The notes beneath the pieces are model-generated. The model ran no database searches. It was not told where the DNA came from and worked only from the letters and a program-made list of their open reading frames with translations. This document shows positions 47,778-56,232 of a DNA stretch of 64,000 nucleotides, piece by piece (within the stretch, counting starts at the first letter, position 1; the number at the start of each line of letters is the position of its first letter). Location of the stretch: positions 1 through 64,000 of the forward strand of contig LNFB01000163.1 in NCBI GenBank assembly GCA_001464385.1. The letters are read 5' to 3'. This DNA is from Deltaproteobacteria bacterium Ga0077550. GTDB taxonomy: Bacteria > Myxococcota_A > Polyangia > Nannocystales > Nannocystaceae. A program made the position numbers and the translations under genes.

Positions 47778-48653
47778 ATGCGGCTGCACCTCGTCGACGG
47801 GACCTTCGAGCTGTTCCGGGCCCACTTCTCTCCGCGCCCCGCTGCCTACGGCGCCGACGGTCGACCGCTGTCGGCGTGCGTCGGGTTCGCCGCTGCGATG
47901 CTCGCGTTGCTCGACGAGGCCGAGGAACAGGCGACGCACGTCGCGGTCGCGTTCGACAACCCCATCCGATCGTTCCGCAACGATCTGTTCGACGGCTACA
48001 AGACCGAGGCCGGTGTCCCCGAGGATCTGCTGGGGCAGTTCGACGAGGCCGAGGCGGTCGCTCGCGCGCTCGGACTGGTGGTGTGGTCGATGGATCGCTG
48101 GGAGGCCGACGACGCGCTCGCGACCGCGGCCCGACGCCACCGCGACGCGGTGGACCAGGTCCGCATCCTGTCGCCCGACAAGGACCTCGGGCAGTGCCTC
48201 GTGGGGACCCGCGTGGTCCAGATCGATCGCGTGCGCCGCAAGCTGACGGACGAGGCCGCGCTGCGGGCGCGTCGCGGGGTCGGCCCCGAGAGCATCGCCG
48301 ACCTGCTCGCGCTGGTGGGCGACACGGCCGACGGGATCCCCGGGGTGCCGGGCTTCGGCGAGAAGACCGCGGGCGCGCTGCTCGGGCATTACATCCACGT
48401 CGAGGCGATCCCCGATCGCGGCGCCGACTGGGCGGTCCCGGTGCGCGGCGCCGATCGACTGTCGGGCGCGCTCGCGGGGGCGCGCGAGGCAGTTGCGCTC
48501 TACAAGCGCCTCGCGACGCTCGTGGAGGATGTGCCGCTGCCCGAGACGCTCGACGAGCTGCGCTGGCGCGGGGCCGACCGCGACGCGTGGCGATCGTGGT
48601 GCGAGGGCGCGGCCGCGCCGCAGCTCGCCGATCGACCGCGATCGTGGCGGTAG
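47778..48653 (+). CDS. 5'-3' exonuclease / flap endonuclease-like protein
   Basis: A 291-aa stand-alone relative of the PolA N-terminal nuclease. Metal-site acids are visible in LHLVDGTF (D7), AFDNP, EADDALAT and ILSPDKDL, and the helix-hairpin-helix region reads GVPGFGEKTAGALL (about 191-204). These enzymes remove RNA primers and 5' flaps. It lacks the C-terminal polymerase of PolA, like the short ExoIX/Fen-type proteins. The ATG directly follows a G run. It is divergent from the membrane kinase; no functional link between them is evident. Confidence 0.87.
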   Translation: MRLHLVDGTFELFRAHFSPRPAAYGADGRPLSACVGFAAAMLALLDEAEEQATHVAVAFDNPIRSFRNDLFDGYKTEAGVPEDLLGQFDEAEAVARALGLVVWSMDRWEADDALATAARRHRDAVDQVRILSPDKDLGQCLVGTRVVQIDRVRRKLTDEAALRARRGVGPESIADLLALVGDTADGIPGVPGFGEKTAGALLGHYIHVEAIPDRGADWAVPVRGADRLSGALAGAREAVALYKRLATLVEDVPLPETLDELRWRGADRDAWRSWCEGAAAPQLADRPRSWR

Positions 48654-48741
48654 GACCCGATCCGGTCCGGGCCGCAGATGGACGCTCCGCGTCTCATCCG
48701 CCGCTCAATCGCGGGGCCCATTCGTCCGATGCAGGACGCTG

Positions 48742-49620
48742 GTGGACGCCAGTCGCACGCCAGCCCGCCCGGCTGCGGAGGAAGGTCCGCGGTTTCGCCC
48801 CGCCGACGGCTCACCGCTCGAGGCGATCGGGCGGGTCGCGGCCGGCGTCGCCCACGAGATCAACACGCCGACGCAGTTCATCAGCGACGCCGGGCACTTC
48901 GCCCAGGAGGCCGTCACCGGGCTGCTCGAGCTGATCGAGCACCATCGCGCCGCGCTCGCGGCGTTCACCAGCGGCGCCGATCCGAGTGCTGCGCTCGCCC
49001 AGCTCGACGCGTGCGCCCGGCGGATCGACGCCGAGTTCATCCGTCACGAGCTGCCCGCGGCGATCGGGAGCATCCTCGAGGGCACCTCGCGGATCGCCGA
49101 GATCGTCCGGGCGATGAAGGAGCTCACCCACCCGGGCTCCGACGTCGCGGTCGACGTCGACGTCAATCATGTGATCGCGACGGCGGTCCGCATGACGCGG
49201 AGCGAGGTCCGCTATGTCGCCGAGACCGAGCTCGAGCTCGGTGAGCTGCCCCCGTTGCGCGGCCGCCCCGGCGAGCTCGGCAAGGTGATGGTGAACCTCA
49301 TCGTCAACGCCCGCGACGCGATCGCCGAGGCGGCGCGCGCCCAACCGGGCCTCATCCGCATCCGCTCGCGCGTGGTCGACGGTGCCGTCCGGATCGACGT
49401 CGAGGACGACGGCGTGGGGATCCCGGACGCCGCGCGGGCCCGCGTGTTCGATCCGTTCTTCACCACCAAGCCGGTCGGCCTCGGCACCGGGCAGGGCCTG
49501 TCGCTGTCGAGGCGCATCGTCGAGCAGCAGTACGGCGGGAGCATCGCGATCGCGAGCGAGCCCGGCCGCGGCACCAGCATCACGATCGACCTCCCGGTCG
49601 CGGAGCAGAGCGGCCCATGA
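48742..49620 (+). CDS. Soluble sensor histidine kinase
   Basis: A 292-aa kinase starting at GTG 48742, with AGGA 7 nt upstream as a ribosome site. It has no membrane helix and no separate sensor domain. The dimerisation His is H38 in GVAHEINTPTQF. N-box NLIVNARDAI, G1 DDGVGIP, F-box FDPFFTTK and G2 GLGTGQGLSLS are all intact. The H-box type (HEINTPTQ) occurs in kinases that act without stable receptors. Its stop overlaps the REC-HDOD gene by 4 nt, so its partner is probably one of the two receiver proteins that follow. The region before residue 25 is disordered. Confidence 0.88.
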   Translation: MDASRTPARPAAEEGPRFRPADGSPLEAIGRVAAGVAHEINTPTQFISDAGHFAQEAVTGLLELIEHHRAALAAFTSGADPSAALAQLDACARRIDAEFIRHELPAAIGSILEGTSRIAEIVRAMKELTHPGSDVAVDVDVNHVIATAVRMTRSEVRYVAETELELGELPPLRGRPGELGKVMVNLIVNARDAIAEAARAQPGLIRIRSRVVDGAVRIDVEDDGVGIPDAARARVFDPFFTTKPVGLGTGQGLSLSRRIVEQQYGGSIAIASEPGRGTSITIDLPVAEQSGP

Positions 49621-50795
49621 CCATCCCCGTGCTCGTCGTGGACGGCGACCGCGAGGTCCTCGCGGGCATGCGCCGGGCGCTGTATCGCTTCCGAGACCGC
49701 TTCGAGTGGACGTTCGCCGGCTCGGCGGAGGAGGCCCGCGCCGCGCTCGAGCACCGCGACTTCGCGGTGGCGGTGATCGACCCGTCGGTTCCCGACGTCC
49801 ACGGCGGTTCGCTGCTCGACCACCTCCGCGTGCACCACAGCGCGACGGTCCGGGTCGCGTTCTCGGCGACCTGCGATGCGGGCCGCTGCGTCGACGCGCT
49901 CGCGCTGGCCCATCGCTTCGTCAGCAAGCCGTGCGCCCCGGACCAGCTCGTGGCCCACCTCGCCGAGTCGCTCGAGGCCACCGGCGGCTGCCTGCCGCGG
50001 GTCGCCGCGACGCTGCGCGCGATGGCCGAGCCCCGCGCGTTGCCCGGCGTGCATCGTCGCCTGCTCGACGAGCTGCGCCGCCCGGAGCCGTCGTTGCGCG
50101 CGCTCGCGGACATCGTCGTCGCCGATGTCGGGGTGACCACGCGCCTGCTCAAGCTGGCGAACTCGGCGTGGTTCGCCGCGCCGCGACCGATCTCCCGCCT
50201 CGATCGCGCGATGGCCCACCTCGGCCTCGAGACGGTGCGCGCCGCGGTGCTGCTGCTCGGCGTCTCCAGCATGCTGGGGGATGACGCGCAGCTGGCCGTC
50301 GGGATCGCGGAGCACGGCCTCGAGGTCGGCGCGCTCGCGTCGAACCTCGTCACCACCGGCCCCGCACCGGCGCTGCGCACCGCGGCGCTGCTCCACGACA
50401 TCGGGCGCCTCGGCTTCGCCGGGGTCGCGCCCACCGAGTACCAGGCGATGGTCGACGGCTGCACCGACGAGGCCTCCCTCGTCGCGGCCGAGACCGCGCG
50501 GTTCGGCGGCGACCATGCGCAGTGCGGCGGCTTTCTCCTCGGCCTATGGGGGCTCCCGCAGGAGGTCGTCGATCTCGTCAGCCGGCACCACGATCCGCTG
50601 ACCGTCACGGGCCCCCACGTCGGCCCCCTCGAGGCGCTGCAGCTCGCCGAGCTCGCGCTCGCGGGCCGACTCGCCGCGTGGGTCGACGCCGCTGGCGACC
50701 CCGAGGTCCGTTCCCGCCGTGCGGCACTCGCCGCGCGGACCCAACCCCCCGAAGAGCGTCCGATCGAGGCAGCCCGGCATGCAATCCTCCACTGA
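49617..50795 (+). CDS. Response regulator with REC and HDOD domains
   Basis: A 392-aa protein. The receiver (about 1-120) has acidic residues D9 and D11, a phospho-acceptor D55 in VIDPSVPD, and K104 in SKPCAP. The HDOD domain (about 130-330) lacks a full HD catalytic pair but has LLHDIGRLGF, the characteristic HDOD/HD-like helix. HDOD proteins in proteobacteria serve as output adapters in signalling and development. It is the middle gene of kinase-REC/HDOD-REC/EAL; start and stop codons overlap those of its neighbours by 4 and 17 nt. The C-terminal 50 residues are a disordered Arg/Pro tail. Confidence 0.88.
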   Translation: MTIPVLVVDGDREVLAGMRRALYRFRDRFEWTFAGSAEEARAALEHRDFAVAVIDPSVPDVHGGSLLDHLRVHHSATVRVAFSATCDAGRCVDALALAHRFVSKPCAPDQLVAHLAESLEATGGCLPRVAATLRAMAEPRALPGVHRRLLDELRRPEPSLRALADIVVADVGVTTRLLKLANSAWFAAPRPISRLDRAMAHLGLETVRAAVLLLGVSSMLGDDAQLAVGIAEHGLEVGALASNLVTTGPAPALRTAALLHDIGRLGFAGVAPTEYQAMVDGCTDEASLVAAETARFGGDHAQCGGFLLGLWGLPQEVVDLVSRHHDPLTVTGPHVGPLEALQLAELALAGRLAAWVDAAGDPEVRSRRAALAARTQPPEERPIEAARHAILH

Positions 50796-51936
50796 GATCC
50801 AAAAGCCGTGCGTCCTGTTCGTCGACGATGACGCGGCGGTGCTCGCGAACCTGCGGCGCGGGCTGTGGCGCGAGCCCCTGGAGGTGATCACCGCCAGCGG
50901 GCCCGAGGCTGCGCTCGTCGTGCTGCGCGAGCGCACCGTCGACGTCGTCGTGTCGGACGAGAAGATGCCGCACATGGGCGGCGCCGAGCTGCTCACGCTG
51001 GTGCGCCAGCTCTACCCGGAGACCTGCCGCATCCTCCTCAGCGGTCACGCCGATGTCGACGCCGCGCTGCGGGCGATCAACGAGGCGCGGGTGTTCCGGT
51101 TCTTGACCAAGCCGTGTCCGCCGCGCGAGATCGCCGCGTGCATCAACGATGCGCTGGCGGCCCGCGAGCAGCGGCACGCCCTCGAGCGCGCCGCCGGCGA
51201 CAACCACCGCGAGTCTGCGGCGCGGACCCGCCGGCTCGCCGAGGTCCTGCCCACCGTGTGGCTCGCGATCCAGCCGATCGTCCACGCGAGCACCGGCGAG
51301 GTCTTCGCCTACGAGACCCTCGCGCGCTGCGAGCACCCCGAGGTGAGGACCCCGCTCGCGCTGTTCGACCTCGCCGAGGAGAGCGGCGCGGTGATCGAGG
51401 TCGAGCGCGTGCTCCGGCTGCGGATGGCCGAGCTGCTGCGGACGCTGCCGTCGGACGTGCTGCTGTTCGTCAACACCCACCCGCACTCGCTGACGGATCC
51501 CGACTTCTTCGACGATCGCAACCCGCTGGTCCCCTTCGCGAGCCGGGTCGTCCTCGAGATCATCGAGCGCGACGCGGTCGCCGGCGGCGCGACCACCACC
51601 CAGCGCATCTCGACCCTCCGCGGCCTCGGCTTCCGCGTCGCCATCGACGACCTCGGCGCCGGGTACAACGGCCTGAACACGTTCACCGACGTGCTCCCCG
51701 ACGTGGTGAAGTTCGACATGGCGCTGGTCCGCGGCGTCGAGGAGTCACCGGTGAAGGCCCGCCTCCTCAGTGCGTTGATCGACATGTGTACCGACCTCGG
51801 GATCATCACCGTGGCGGAGGGTATCGAGACCGCAGCCGAGCGCGACGCCGTGCGGGCCCTGGGCTGCGACATGCTGCAGGGCTTCTTCTTCGGCCAGCCG
51901 AAGCGCCCCACCCGCGAGCTGCGCAAGGTCGGCTGA
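50779..51936 (+). CDS. Response regulator with REC and EAL (cyclic di-GMP phosphodiesterase) domains
   Basis: A 385-aa protein. The receiver (about 10-125) has D60 in VVSDEKMP and K111 in FLTKPCPP. The EAL domain (about 155-380) carries ETL in place of EAL (E179), and the residues that bind metal and substrate appear kept: Asn in VNTHPHS, Glu in EIIERD, DD in AIDDLGAGYNG, Lys in VKFDMAL, Glu in VAEGIET and Gln in LQGFFFG. It should therefore hydrolyse cyclic di-GMP. The gene overlaps REC-HDOD by 17 nt. Together with the kinase it forms a signalling cassette that lowers the messenger read by PilZ proteins such as the one at 32.7-33.1 kb. Confidence 0.9.
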   Translation: MQSSTEIQKPCVLFVDDDAAVLANLRRGLWREPLEVITASGPEAALVVLRERTVDVVVSDEKMPHMGGAELLTLVRQLYPETCRILLSGHADVDAALRAINEARVFRFLTKPCPPREIAACINDALAAREQRHALERAAGDNHRESAARTRRLAEVLPTVWLAIQPIVHASTGEVFAYETLARCEHPEVRTPLALFDLAEESGAVIEVERVLRLRMAELLRTLPSDVLLFVNTHPHSLTDPDFFDDRNPLVPFASRVVLEIIERDAVAGGATTTQRISTLRGLGFRVAIDDLGAGYNGLNTFTDVLPDVVKFDMALVRGVEESPVKARLLSALIDMCTDLGIITVAEGIETAAERDAVRALGCDMLQGFFFGQPKRPTRELRKVG

Positions 51937-51945
51937 CGATCAGGA

Positions 51946-54213
51946 CTAGCGATCGACGAACGCGCGCAGGTAGTACGTGAACTTGAGCGTGAGCTCGTGG
52001 AACGGCTCGCGATCGGGCATGCCCACCGCGTCGCCCAGCGGCTGCTCGGCGCGATAGACCAGGAAGATGTCGCTCCCCGGGGCGAACCGCCAGCGCAGAC
52101 GCGACTGGGCGCCGAAGCGCTGCCGCCCCGGCGAGAGATCGAGCCGGCCCAGCGTATCGAGCGCGAGGTTGCGGGTGACCGCGACGTCGAGGTTGCCGTT
52201 CGCGAAGCCGAAGTTGAAGCGCGTGTCGTCGGCCTCGAGGTGGCCGATGAGGTGGCTGTACGACGTGCGCAGCGTGAAGTGTTTTCCCAGACGCGCCGTG
52301 ATCGTCGCGCTGGGCTGGTGGGCGAAGCCGCCGAAGAGGTCGAACGCCTCGTAGCTGCCCTCGAGGCCGATCACCCGCCGCTCGGGCGTGTTGAAGCCGA
52401 CGCGCTGGCGATGGCCGCGGTACTGCTTGGCGTCGACCTGGTGGCCGTACAGCTCGAAGGAGTTCTGCACGTCGTCGACGAAGCTCGATACGCCGTACTC
52501 GATCGACGAGCCGTTGCGCCAGTTGACGGAGACCCGGCTGCTCGCCTCCTGCCCCAGGCGCGCGCCGTACTCGGGCGTGGTCTCGAGGCTGTAGCGCGGA
52601 CCGAAGACGATCTCGCGCAGGCCGAGCACCCGCGGCCGTGGGGCGAAGTCGAGGGCCGCCTCTTGGCGGGCCGAGCCCGGCCGCCGGTAGAAGCCCAAGG
52701 CGGGCGAGAAGTCGCGGTCGCTCCACAGCCACAGCAGCGTCGGCCGCACGTACAGGCCGCGGTACTCGATCGCCGAGTACGCGCTGGCGCCTGCGTCCGT
52801 GCTCGGAGCCACGGCGGGCACGCGCGCGCCGAGGTCGTCGGTCGTCGCCTTGGCGCCCGGTCGCTCGAGCCAGCTCCCGGCGAGGAAGCTGCTCCACTGC
52901 AGCTTGCCGTCCTGCGCGATGAGCTGGCTGTCGAGGCCACCGCTGGCGTCGTCGACGTTCGCCTCGCCGAAGCGGTGCTCGCCCAAGAGCAGCATCCCGA
53001 CGTTGAGCGTGCGCGTGACCTGCAGACGCACGCGCCCCACGCTGACGTTGGTGGGCACGGTCGCGGCGAGGTTGCGGCTCGGATCGGACGGCGAGCCCAG
53101 CGTCTGCACGTGCAGCAGGCCGTACGACACCAGCTTGGTGCGGCCGTAGACCTTGGCCCCGCCGAGCAGCGGGACCTGCTTGCCGTCGACGAGGCCCACC
53201 CGCCGCGAGAAGAACAGCTGGGCCTCACCGCTGCGCCCGAAGTTGAACACCTCGAGGCCGTTGATGAAGAACGGCCGGCGCTCGGGGAAGAAGAGCGGGA
53301 ACCTGTCGCGCGCGACCTGGACCTCGTCGGCCTCGACCTGGGCGAAGTCGGTGAGCAGCGAGGCCTCGACGTAGGAGCCCGCGCCGATCTGTACTCGGAC
53401 ATCGCCGCCCGTGGCGACGTTGGGCCGCCGCGCCGGATCAGCGGTGAAGTCGGGGCGGAAGTTGGTCCGCAGCAGGGCGTAGGGCGTGTACTCGATCGCC
53501 CGTTGACCGGCGATGTTCCGCAGGCCGACGAGCGTCCCGAACTGGCTGGCGGCCATCGGGCTGCGCGGCGGCACGATCACGCGCCAGTCGTAGGTCGCGT
53601 TGCGGCTGGGGTGGTCGCGCGAGATCTCGAGGCCCATGATCCGCTCGTCGGTGCGCTTGAGCCCGAGGATCGCGAACGGGATCCGATACTCGACCGTGTA
53701 GCCGTCGTGCCGCCGCGTGACCTCGGCCTGCCACACCGCGTCCCACTGGGTGAGGAACTCGCGGCCGTCCTCGAGGCCGAGCGCGTCGATCTGCGCGCCC
53801 TCGGCGTTGACCCCGAGGCTCACGCCGGTGCGGCGATCGTGGGTCGGGTCGAGCTTCACGTAGACGGCGTCGTCGGAGAAGATGCCGCCGTTGTCGCGCC
53901 GCAGTGTTCGGACGATCACGTCGCCGGGCTCCGACTCGCACTCGAGCAGCACGTACAGCGCGAGGTCGTCGTAGGCGACCTGCAAGGTGGTGCGCACGGG
54001 TGGGGTCGCGCCGAGCTCGGGCTGTCGCTCGCCGAAGCGATCGTCGGCGGGCGCGACGCCCCAGGTGCCCTCGTCGGCGCGACCGTCGACCACGATCGGG
54101 TCGACGGTTCGGACCGCGCGGTACGATCGCTCCGGCGCCCGGTAGCTGCCGTCGGCGGGCGGCGCGGCGACCAGCGACCAGGCGAGGGCGGCGAGCGTGG
54201 CTCCGACGCTCAT
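51946..54213 (-). CDS. Outer-membrane protein with CBM9-like N-terminal domain and DUF5916-type beta barrel
   Basis: A 755-aa exported protein (signal peptide about 1-22). Residues about 38-215 are a carbohydrate-binding-family-9-like sandwich (PIVVDGRADEGTW, DDAVYVKLDP, TVEYRIPFAIL). The remainder is an outer-membrane barrel with the DUF5916 segment FPLFFPERRPFFINGLEVFNFG and TRRVGL-like repeats. DUF5916 proteins are common in Bacteroidetes and myxobacteria and may bind or import polysaccharide; no substrate is proven. It converges on the REC-EAL gene with 9 nt between stops. The 451-nt region before its ATG is described separately. Confidence 0.85.
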   Translation of the reverse strand: MSVGATLAALAWSLVAAPPADGSYRAPERSYRAVRTVDPIVVDGRADEGTWGVAPADDRFGERQPELGATPPVRTTLQVAYDDLALYVLLECESEPGDVIVRTLRRDNGGIFSDDAVYVKLDPTHDRRTGVSLGVNAEGAQIDALGLEDGREFLTQWDAVWQAEVTRRHDGYTVEYRIPFAILGLKRTDERIMGLEISRDHPSRNATYDWRVIVPPRSPMAASQFGTLVGLRNIAGQRAIEYTPYALLRTNFRPDFTADPARRPNVATGGDVRVQIGAGSYVEASLLTDFAQVEADEVQVARDRFPLFFPERRPFFINGLEVFNFGRSGEAQLFFSRRVGLVDGKQVPLLGGAKVYGRTKLVSYGLLHVQTLGSPSDPSRNLAATVPTNVSVGRVRLQVTRTLNVGMLLLGEHRFGEANVDDASGGLDSQLIAQDGKLQWSSFLAGSWLERPGAKATTDDLGARVPAVAPSTDAGASAYSAIEYRGLYVRPTLLWLWSDRDFSPALGFYRRPGSARQEAALDFAPRPRVLGLREIVFGPRYSLETTPEYGARLGQEASSRVSVNWRNGSSIEYGVSSFVDDVQNSFELYGHQVDAKQYRGHRQRVGFNTPERRVIGLEGSYEAFDLFGGFAHQPSATITARLGKHFTLRTSYSHLIGHLEADDTRFNFGFANGNLDVAVTRNLALDTLGRLDLSPGRQRFGAQSRLRWRFAPGSDIFLVYRAEQPLGDAVGMPDREPFHELTLKFTYYLRAFVDR

Positions 54214-54467
54214 GCGGGTGCCATCGCGGTCGAACCCGTAGCGCCCCGTCCAAAATGAACAGGGGCCTCACGCGGCGGCGTGTGGTGGGCGAGATGCGCA
54301 CTCCCGCGGGCGTCCCTCGGCCGCCGCGCGGGTCTCACAAACCTGCACCCGGGCCGAACCGCGTTCTCGCCCCGCAGCCGACACGAGCGCAGCTTTTTGC
54401 GCGACTCGGCCCACCGTCGCATGGGCCGCAGCTCTACCGCATGCGGTCCCCGTTTGCTATACGGTGG

Positions 54468-54541
54468 GGGTCGCGTGTGGCCTGGCCGACCGGGGATCCC
54501 CCCCTTCCGCATCCAACCCCGGTCGGCCGGGCTCCCGACCC
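54468..54541 (+). ncRNA. Candidate structured RNA
   Basis: A perfect 12-bp inverted repeat (GGCCGACCGGGG at 54484-54495, its complement at 54517-54528, loop 21 nt) is nested in a 6-bp outer stem (GGGTCG 54468-54473 / CGACCC 54536-54541). TGCTATACG at 54456-54463 is an extended -10 whose start point would be near 54470, at the foot of the outer stem. There is no known RNA family match by eye. The structure would also form on the minus strand. Confidence 0.35.
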
Positions 54542-54601
54542 AATAGGAAGAGGGCAGATCCTCAGACCCCGGTCATCCTGGGTTTTCCGGACGCCCCGAA
54601 G

Positions 54602-54627
54602 AAAAATCGTCGAAAGGTTCTTCGACG
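54602..54627 (-). terminator. Intrinsic terminator of the lectin-like lipoprotein gene
   Basis: Read on the minus strand, CGTCGAA pairs with TTCGACG around a 6-nt loop, followed by ATTTTTC. It lies about 40 nt after the stop at 54665. The U tract makes it one of two classical intrinsic terminators in the window. Confidence 0.68.
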
Positions 54628-54664
54628 CCCTCGAGCGTAAGGGCTCGTACGAACGCGCAGGCTG

Positions 54665-55543
54665 CTAGGCGCCGCCGGACTCGCAGACGAAGGCCCGGAC
54701 CATCGAGCAGGGCACGTCGTTCCAGCCCCCGCCGGCCAGGTCCATCTCGGCGCAGTCCTCGTCGCCGCCGCCGTCGTTGGGCTCGCCGGGCAGCCACGCG
54801 GTGAAGCTCAGCGGGCCGCCGTCGACCCACGTGAAGGCGCCGCGCGAGGCGGCATCGGACAGCCCGATGAACCAGCCGCCGCCGACGCCCGAGGGCGGCT
54901 CGGCGAGCTGCGCGACCGCGGTGTTCTCGGCCTCGTCGTCGATGCGCAGCAGGTCGCTGCCCGACGCGGTGCAGTGTTCGCGGGCCGCGTCCCACGTGGC
55001 GCCGCCGGGGCAGAACGCGTAGCTGCGGTTGCCGACGGCGAGCATCGTGCAGTCGTTGCACGCGGGGTTGTTCGGTGCGGCCTCGTCGGTGACGTCGTCG
55101 CAATCGTTGTCGACGCCGTCGCAGACCTCGTCGGCGCCGCCGTGGCGCGCGGGATCGGTGTCGTCGCAGTCATCGCCGAAGGGCACGTACCCCGGCGGGG
55201 GTTCGCACGCCGACACGGTCATCGTCGGATCGCCGCGGCCATCGTCGTCGCCATCGAGGTACCAGGTGGTCGGCTCGCACGGGCCTGTCTCCGCGTCGCC
55301 GCTCGAGCCGGTGTCGACGGACCCGGTCGCTTCGGCGTCGCTCGAGCCGTGCGTGCCGTCGCTCGTCGACGCGCCGCCGGACTCGGCCGCGGTCTCGGTC
55401 TGACTCGCCGAGCCGAGTCCGGTGCCGAGGGACGAGCCGCTCACGCCGTCGGCGCCCGCGCAGCCGAACGCGAGGCTCGCCGCCGCCGCGCCGATCGATC
55501 CGGCGACGCAACGCCGATGGACAGGGTGGAGGGGACGGCGCAT
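54665..55543 (-). CDS. Lipoprotein with MopE-like metal-binding motif and C-type-lectin-like domain
   Basis: A 292-aa lipoprotein: signal peptide ending LAFGC (about 28), an STG/SDG linker to about 85, and then a MopE-type module (WYLDGDDDGRGD ... CEPPPGYV ... GDDCDDTDPARHGGADEVCDGVDNDCDD). This is the 'putative metal-binding motif' repeat common in myxobacterial surface proteins and rich in calcium-binding Asp. Residues about 170-290 resemble a C-type-lectin fold (YAFCPGGATWDAAREHC, GWFIGLSD, FTAWLPGEPNDGGGDEDCAEM, WNDVPCSM, FVCE) with the EPN sugar-type motif. It probably binds surface carbohydrate. ATG at 55543 was chosen over upstream codons because it starts the signal peptide. Confidence 0.84.
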   Translation of the reverse strand: MRRPLHPVHRRCVAGSIGAAAASLAFGCAGADGVSGSSLGTGLGSASQTETAAESGGASTSDGTHGSSDAEATGSVDTGSSGDAETGPCEPTTWYLDGDDDGRGDPTMTVSACEPPPGYVPFGDDCDDTDPARHGGADEVCDGVDNDCDDVTDEAAPNNPACNDCTMLAVGNRSYAFCPGGATWDAAREHCTASGSDLLRIDDEAENTAVAQLAEPPSGVGGGWFIGLSDAASRGAFTWVDGGPLSFTAWLPGEPNDGGGDEDCAEMDLAGGGWNDVPCSMVRAFVCESGGA

Positions 55544-55587
55544 CGTCGCGTGTTCGAGGGTAGCAACCCCGCCGCGCGGTGTCGTGC

Positions 55588-55593
55588 CATCCT
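55588..55593 (+). promoter_or_regulatory. -10-like hexamer CATCCT
   Basis: CATCCT is followed by 6 nt (GTCGGG) and the GTG at 55600; it favours that start over the GTG at 55579. Confidence 0.33.
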
Positions 55594-55599
55594 GTCGGG

Positions 55600-56232
55600 G
55601 TGTCCCTCGACGCTGGCGCACCCTCGGACCCCTCTGCCACTCCTCCAGCCACTGGGCCCCAGCGCGCCGCGCTCGGCTGGCTCGTGCACCTGTGCGGAGC
55701 GGTGATCGCCGGCGCGGCCGCGCTGCCCATCACGCCGGACGGCCGCTCCTTCCTCGCCCTGCTGCGCGGCGAGTTCGAGCGCGGGTTGCTCGAGGGCTTC
55801 ATGATGCTCGCGGGGTTCGGCTCGCCGTTCCTGTTCGGCCTGGCGGTCGCGGCGGTCGCCGTGCCCCGGCTGCAGGGCGTCGCGCGCGAGCTCGTGCGTG
55901 CGCCGATCGGCCTCATGCACGGGCAGCTCCTGCTGGTCGCGTTCATCGTGTGGCGGCACGGCCAGTCGATCGGGGCCGTTGGTCTGCTCGGCTTCGCGGT
56001 CGTCGGGGCGATCGTCTATGCGCGATCGGGCCTACGTGCGCCCGGCGGCCATCGACTCGCGCTGCAGGAGACCGTGCGTTGGGGCGCGACCGTGCTGGCG
56101 GGCGTGGCCGCGTGGTGCAAGCTCCAGCGCGCCGCGGATCTCCGCCTCGGCCCCGCGGTCGACCTGCTGCTCGGCGCCTCGGTCGTGCTCGTGCTGTTGT
56201 CGCTGCGTGCGATGCGGCGTCAGCAGGCGTAG
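55600..56232 (+). CDS. Polytopic membrane protein of unknown function
   Basis: About 210 aa from GTG 55600. Hydrophobic helices are predicted near 26-48, 65-90, 105-125, 128-148 and 180-200, separated by short charged loops. No functional motif is visible. The 3' end overlaps the convergent ion-channel gene by 13 nt. It is divergent from the lectin-like lipoprotein gene with a 56-nt gap. Confidence 0.65.
   Translation: MSLDAGAPSDPSATPPATGPQRAALGWLVHLCGAVIAGAAALPITPDGRSFLALLRGEFERGLLEGFMMLAGFGSPFLFGLAVAAVAVPRLQGVARELVRAPIGLMHGQLLLVAFIVWRHGQSIGAVGLLGFAVVGAIVYARSGLRAPGGHRLALQETVRWGATVLAGVAAWCKLQRAADLRLGPAVDLLLGASVVLVLLSLRAMRRQQA

Larger units (their letters stand above)
54214..54664. other. 451-nt non-coding region with structured elements
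   Basis: No frame here reads like protein and none has a plausible start. The region contains a long inverted repeat and an extended -10 motif on the plus strand, an intrinsic terminator on the minus strand, and a relatively A/T-rich patch (54235-54260) just before the DUF5916-type gene. It must hold that gene's promoter, for which I found no convincing hexamer. Confidence 0.7.

Noticed and set aside
47729-47779. Upstream ATG at 47779 as the start of the membrane kinase
   Set aside because: It would overlap the start of the divergent nuclease gene, and a TACACT element lies downstream of it; ATG 47728 fits better.
54440-54660. Possible tRNA-Sec, SRP RNA or riboswitch in the structured gap
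   Set aside because: No anticodon arm, TpsiC sequence, SRP GGAA motif or recognised riboswitch core could be found.
54441-54668. Plus-strand frame reading ...ERFFDALERKGSYERAGC
   Set aside because: The end looks protein-like, but it coincides with a minus-strand terminator, uses AGA/AGG codons unlike neighbours and runs through the inverted repeat.
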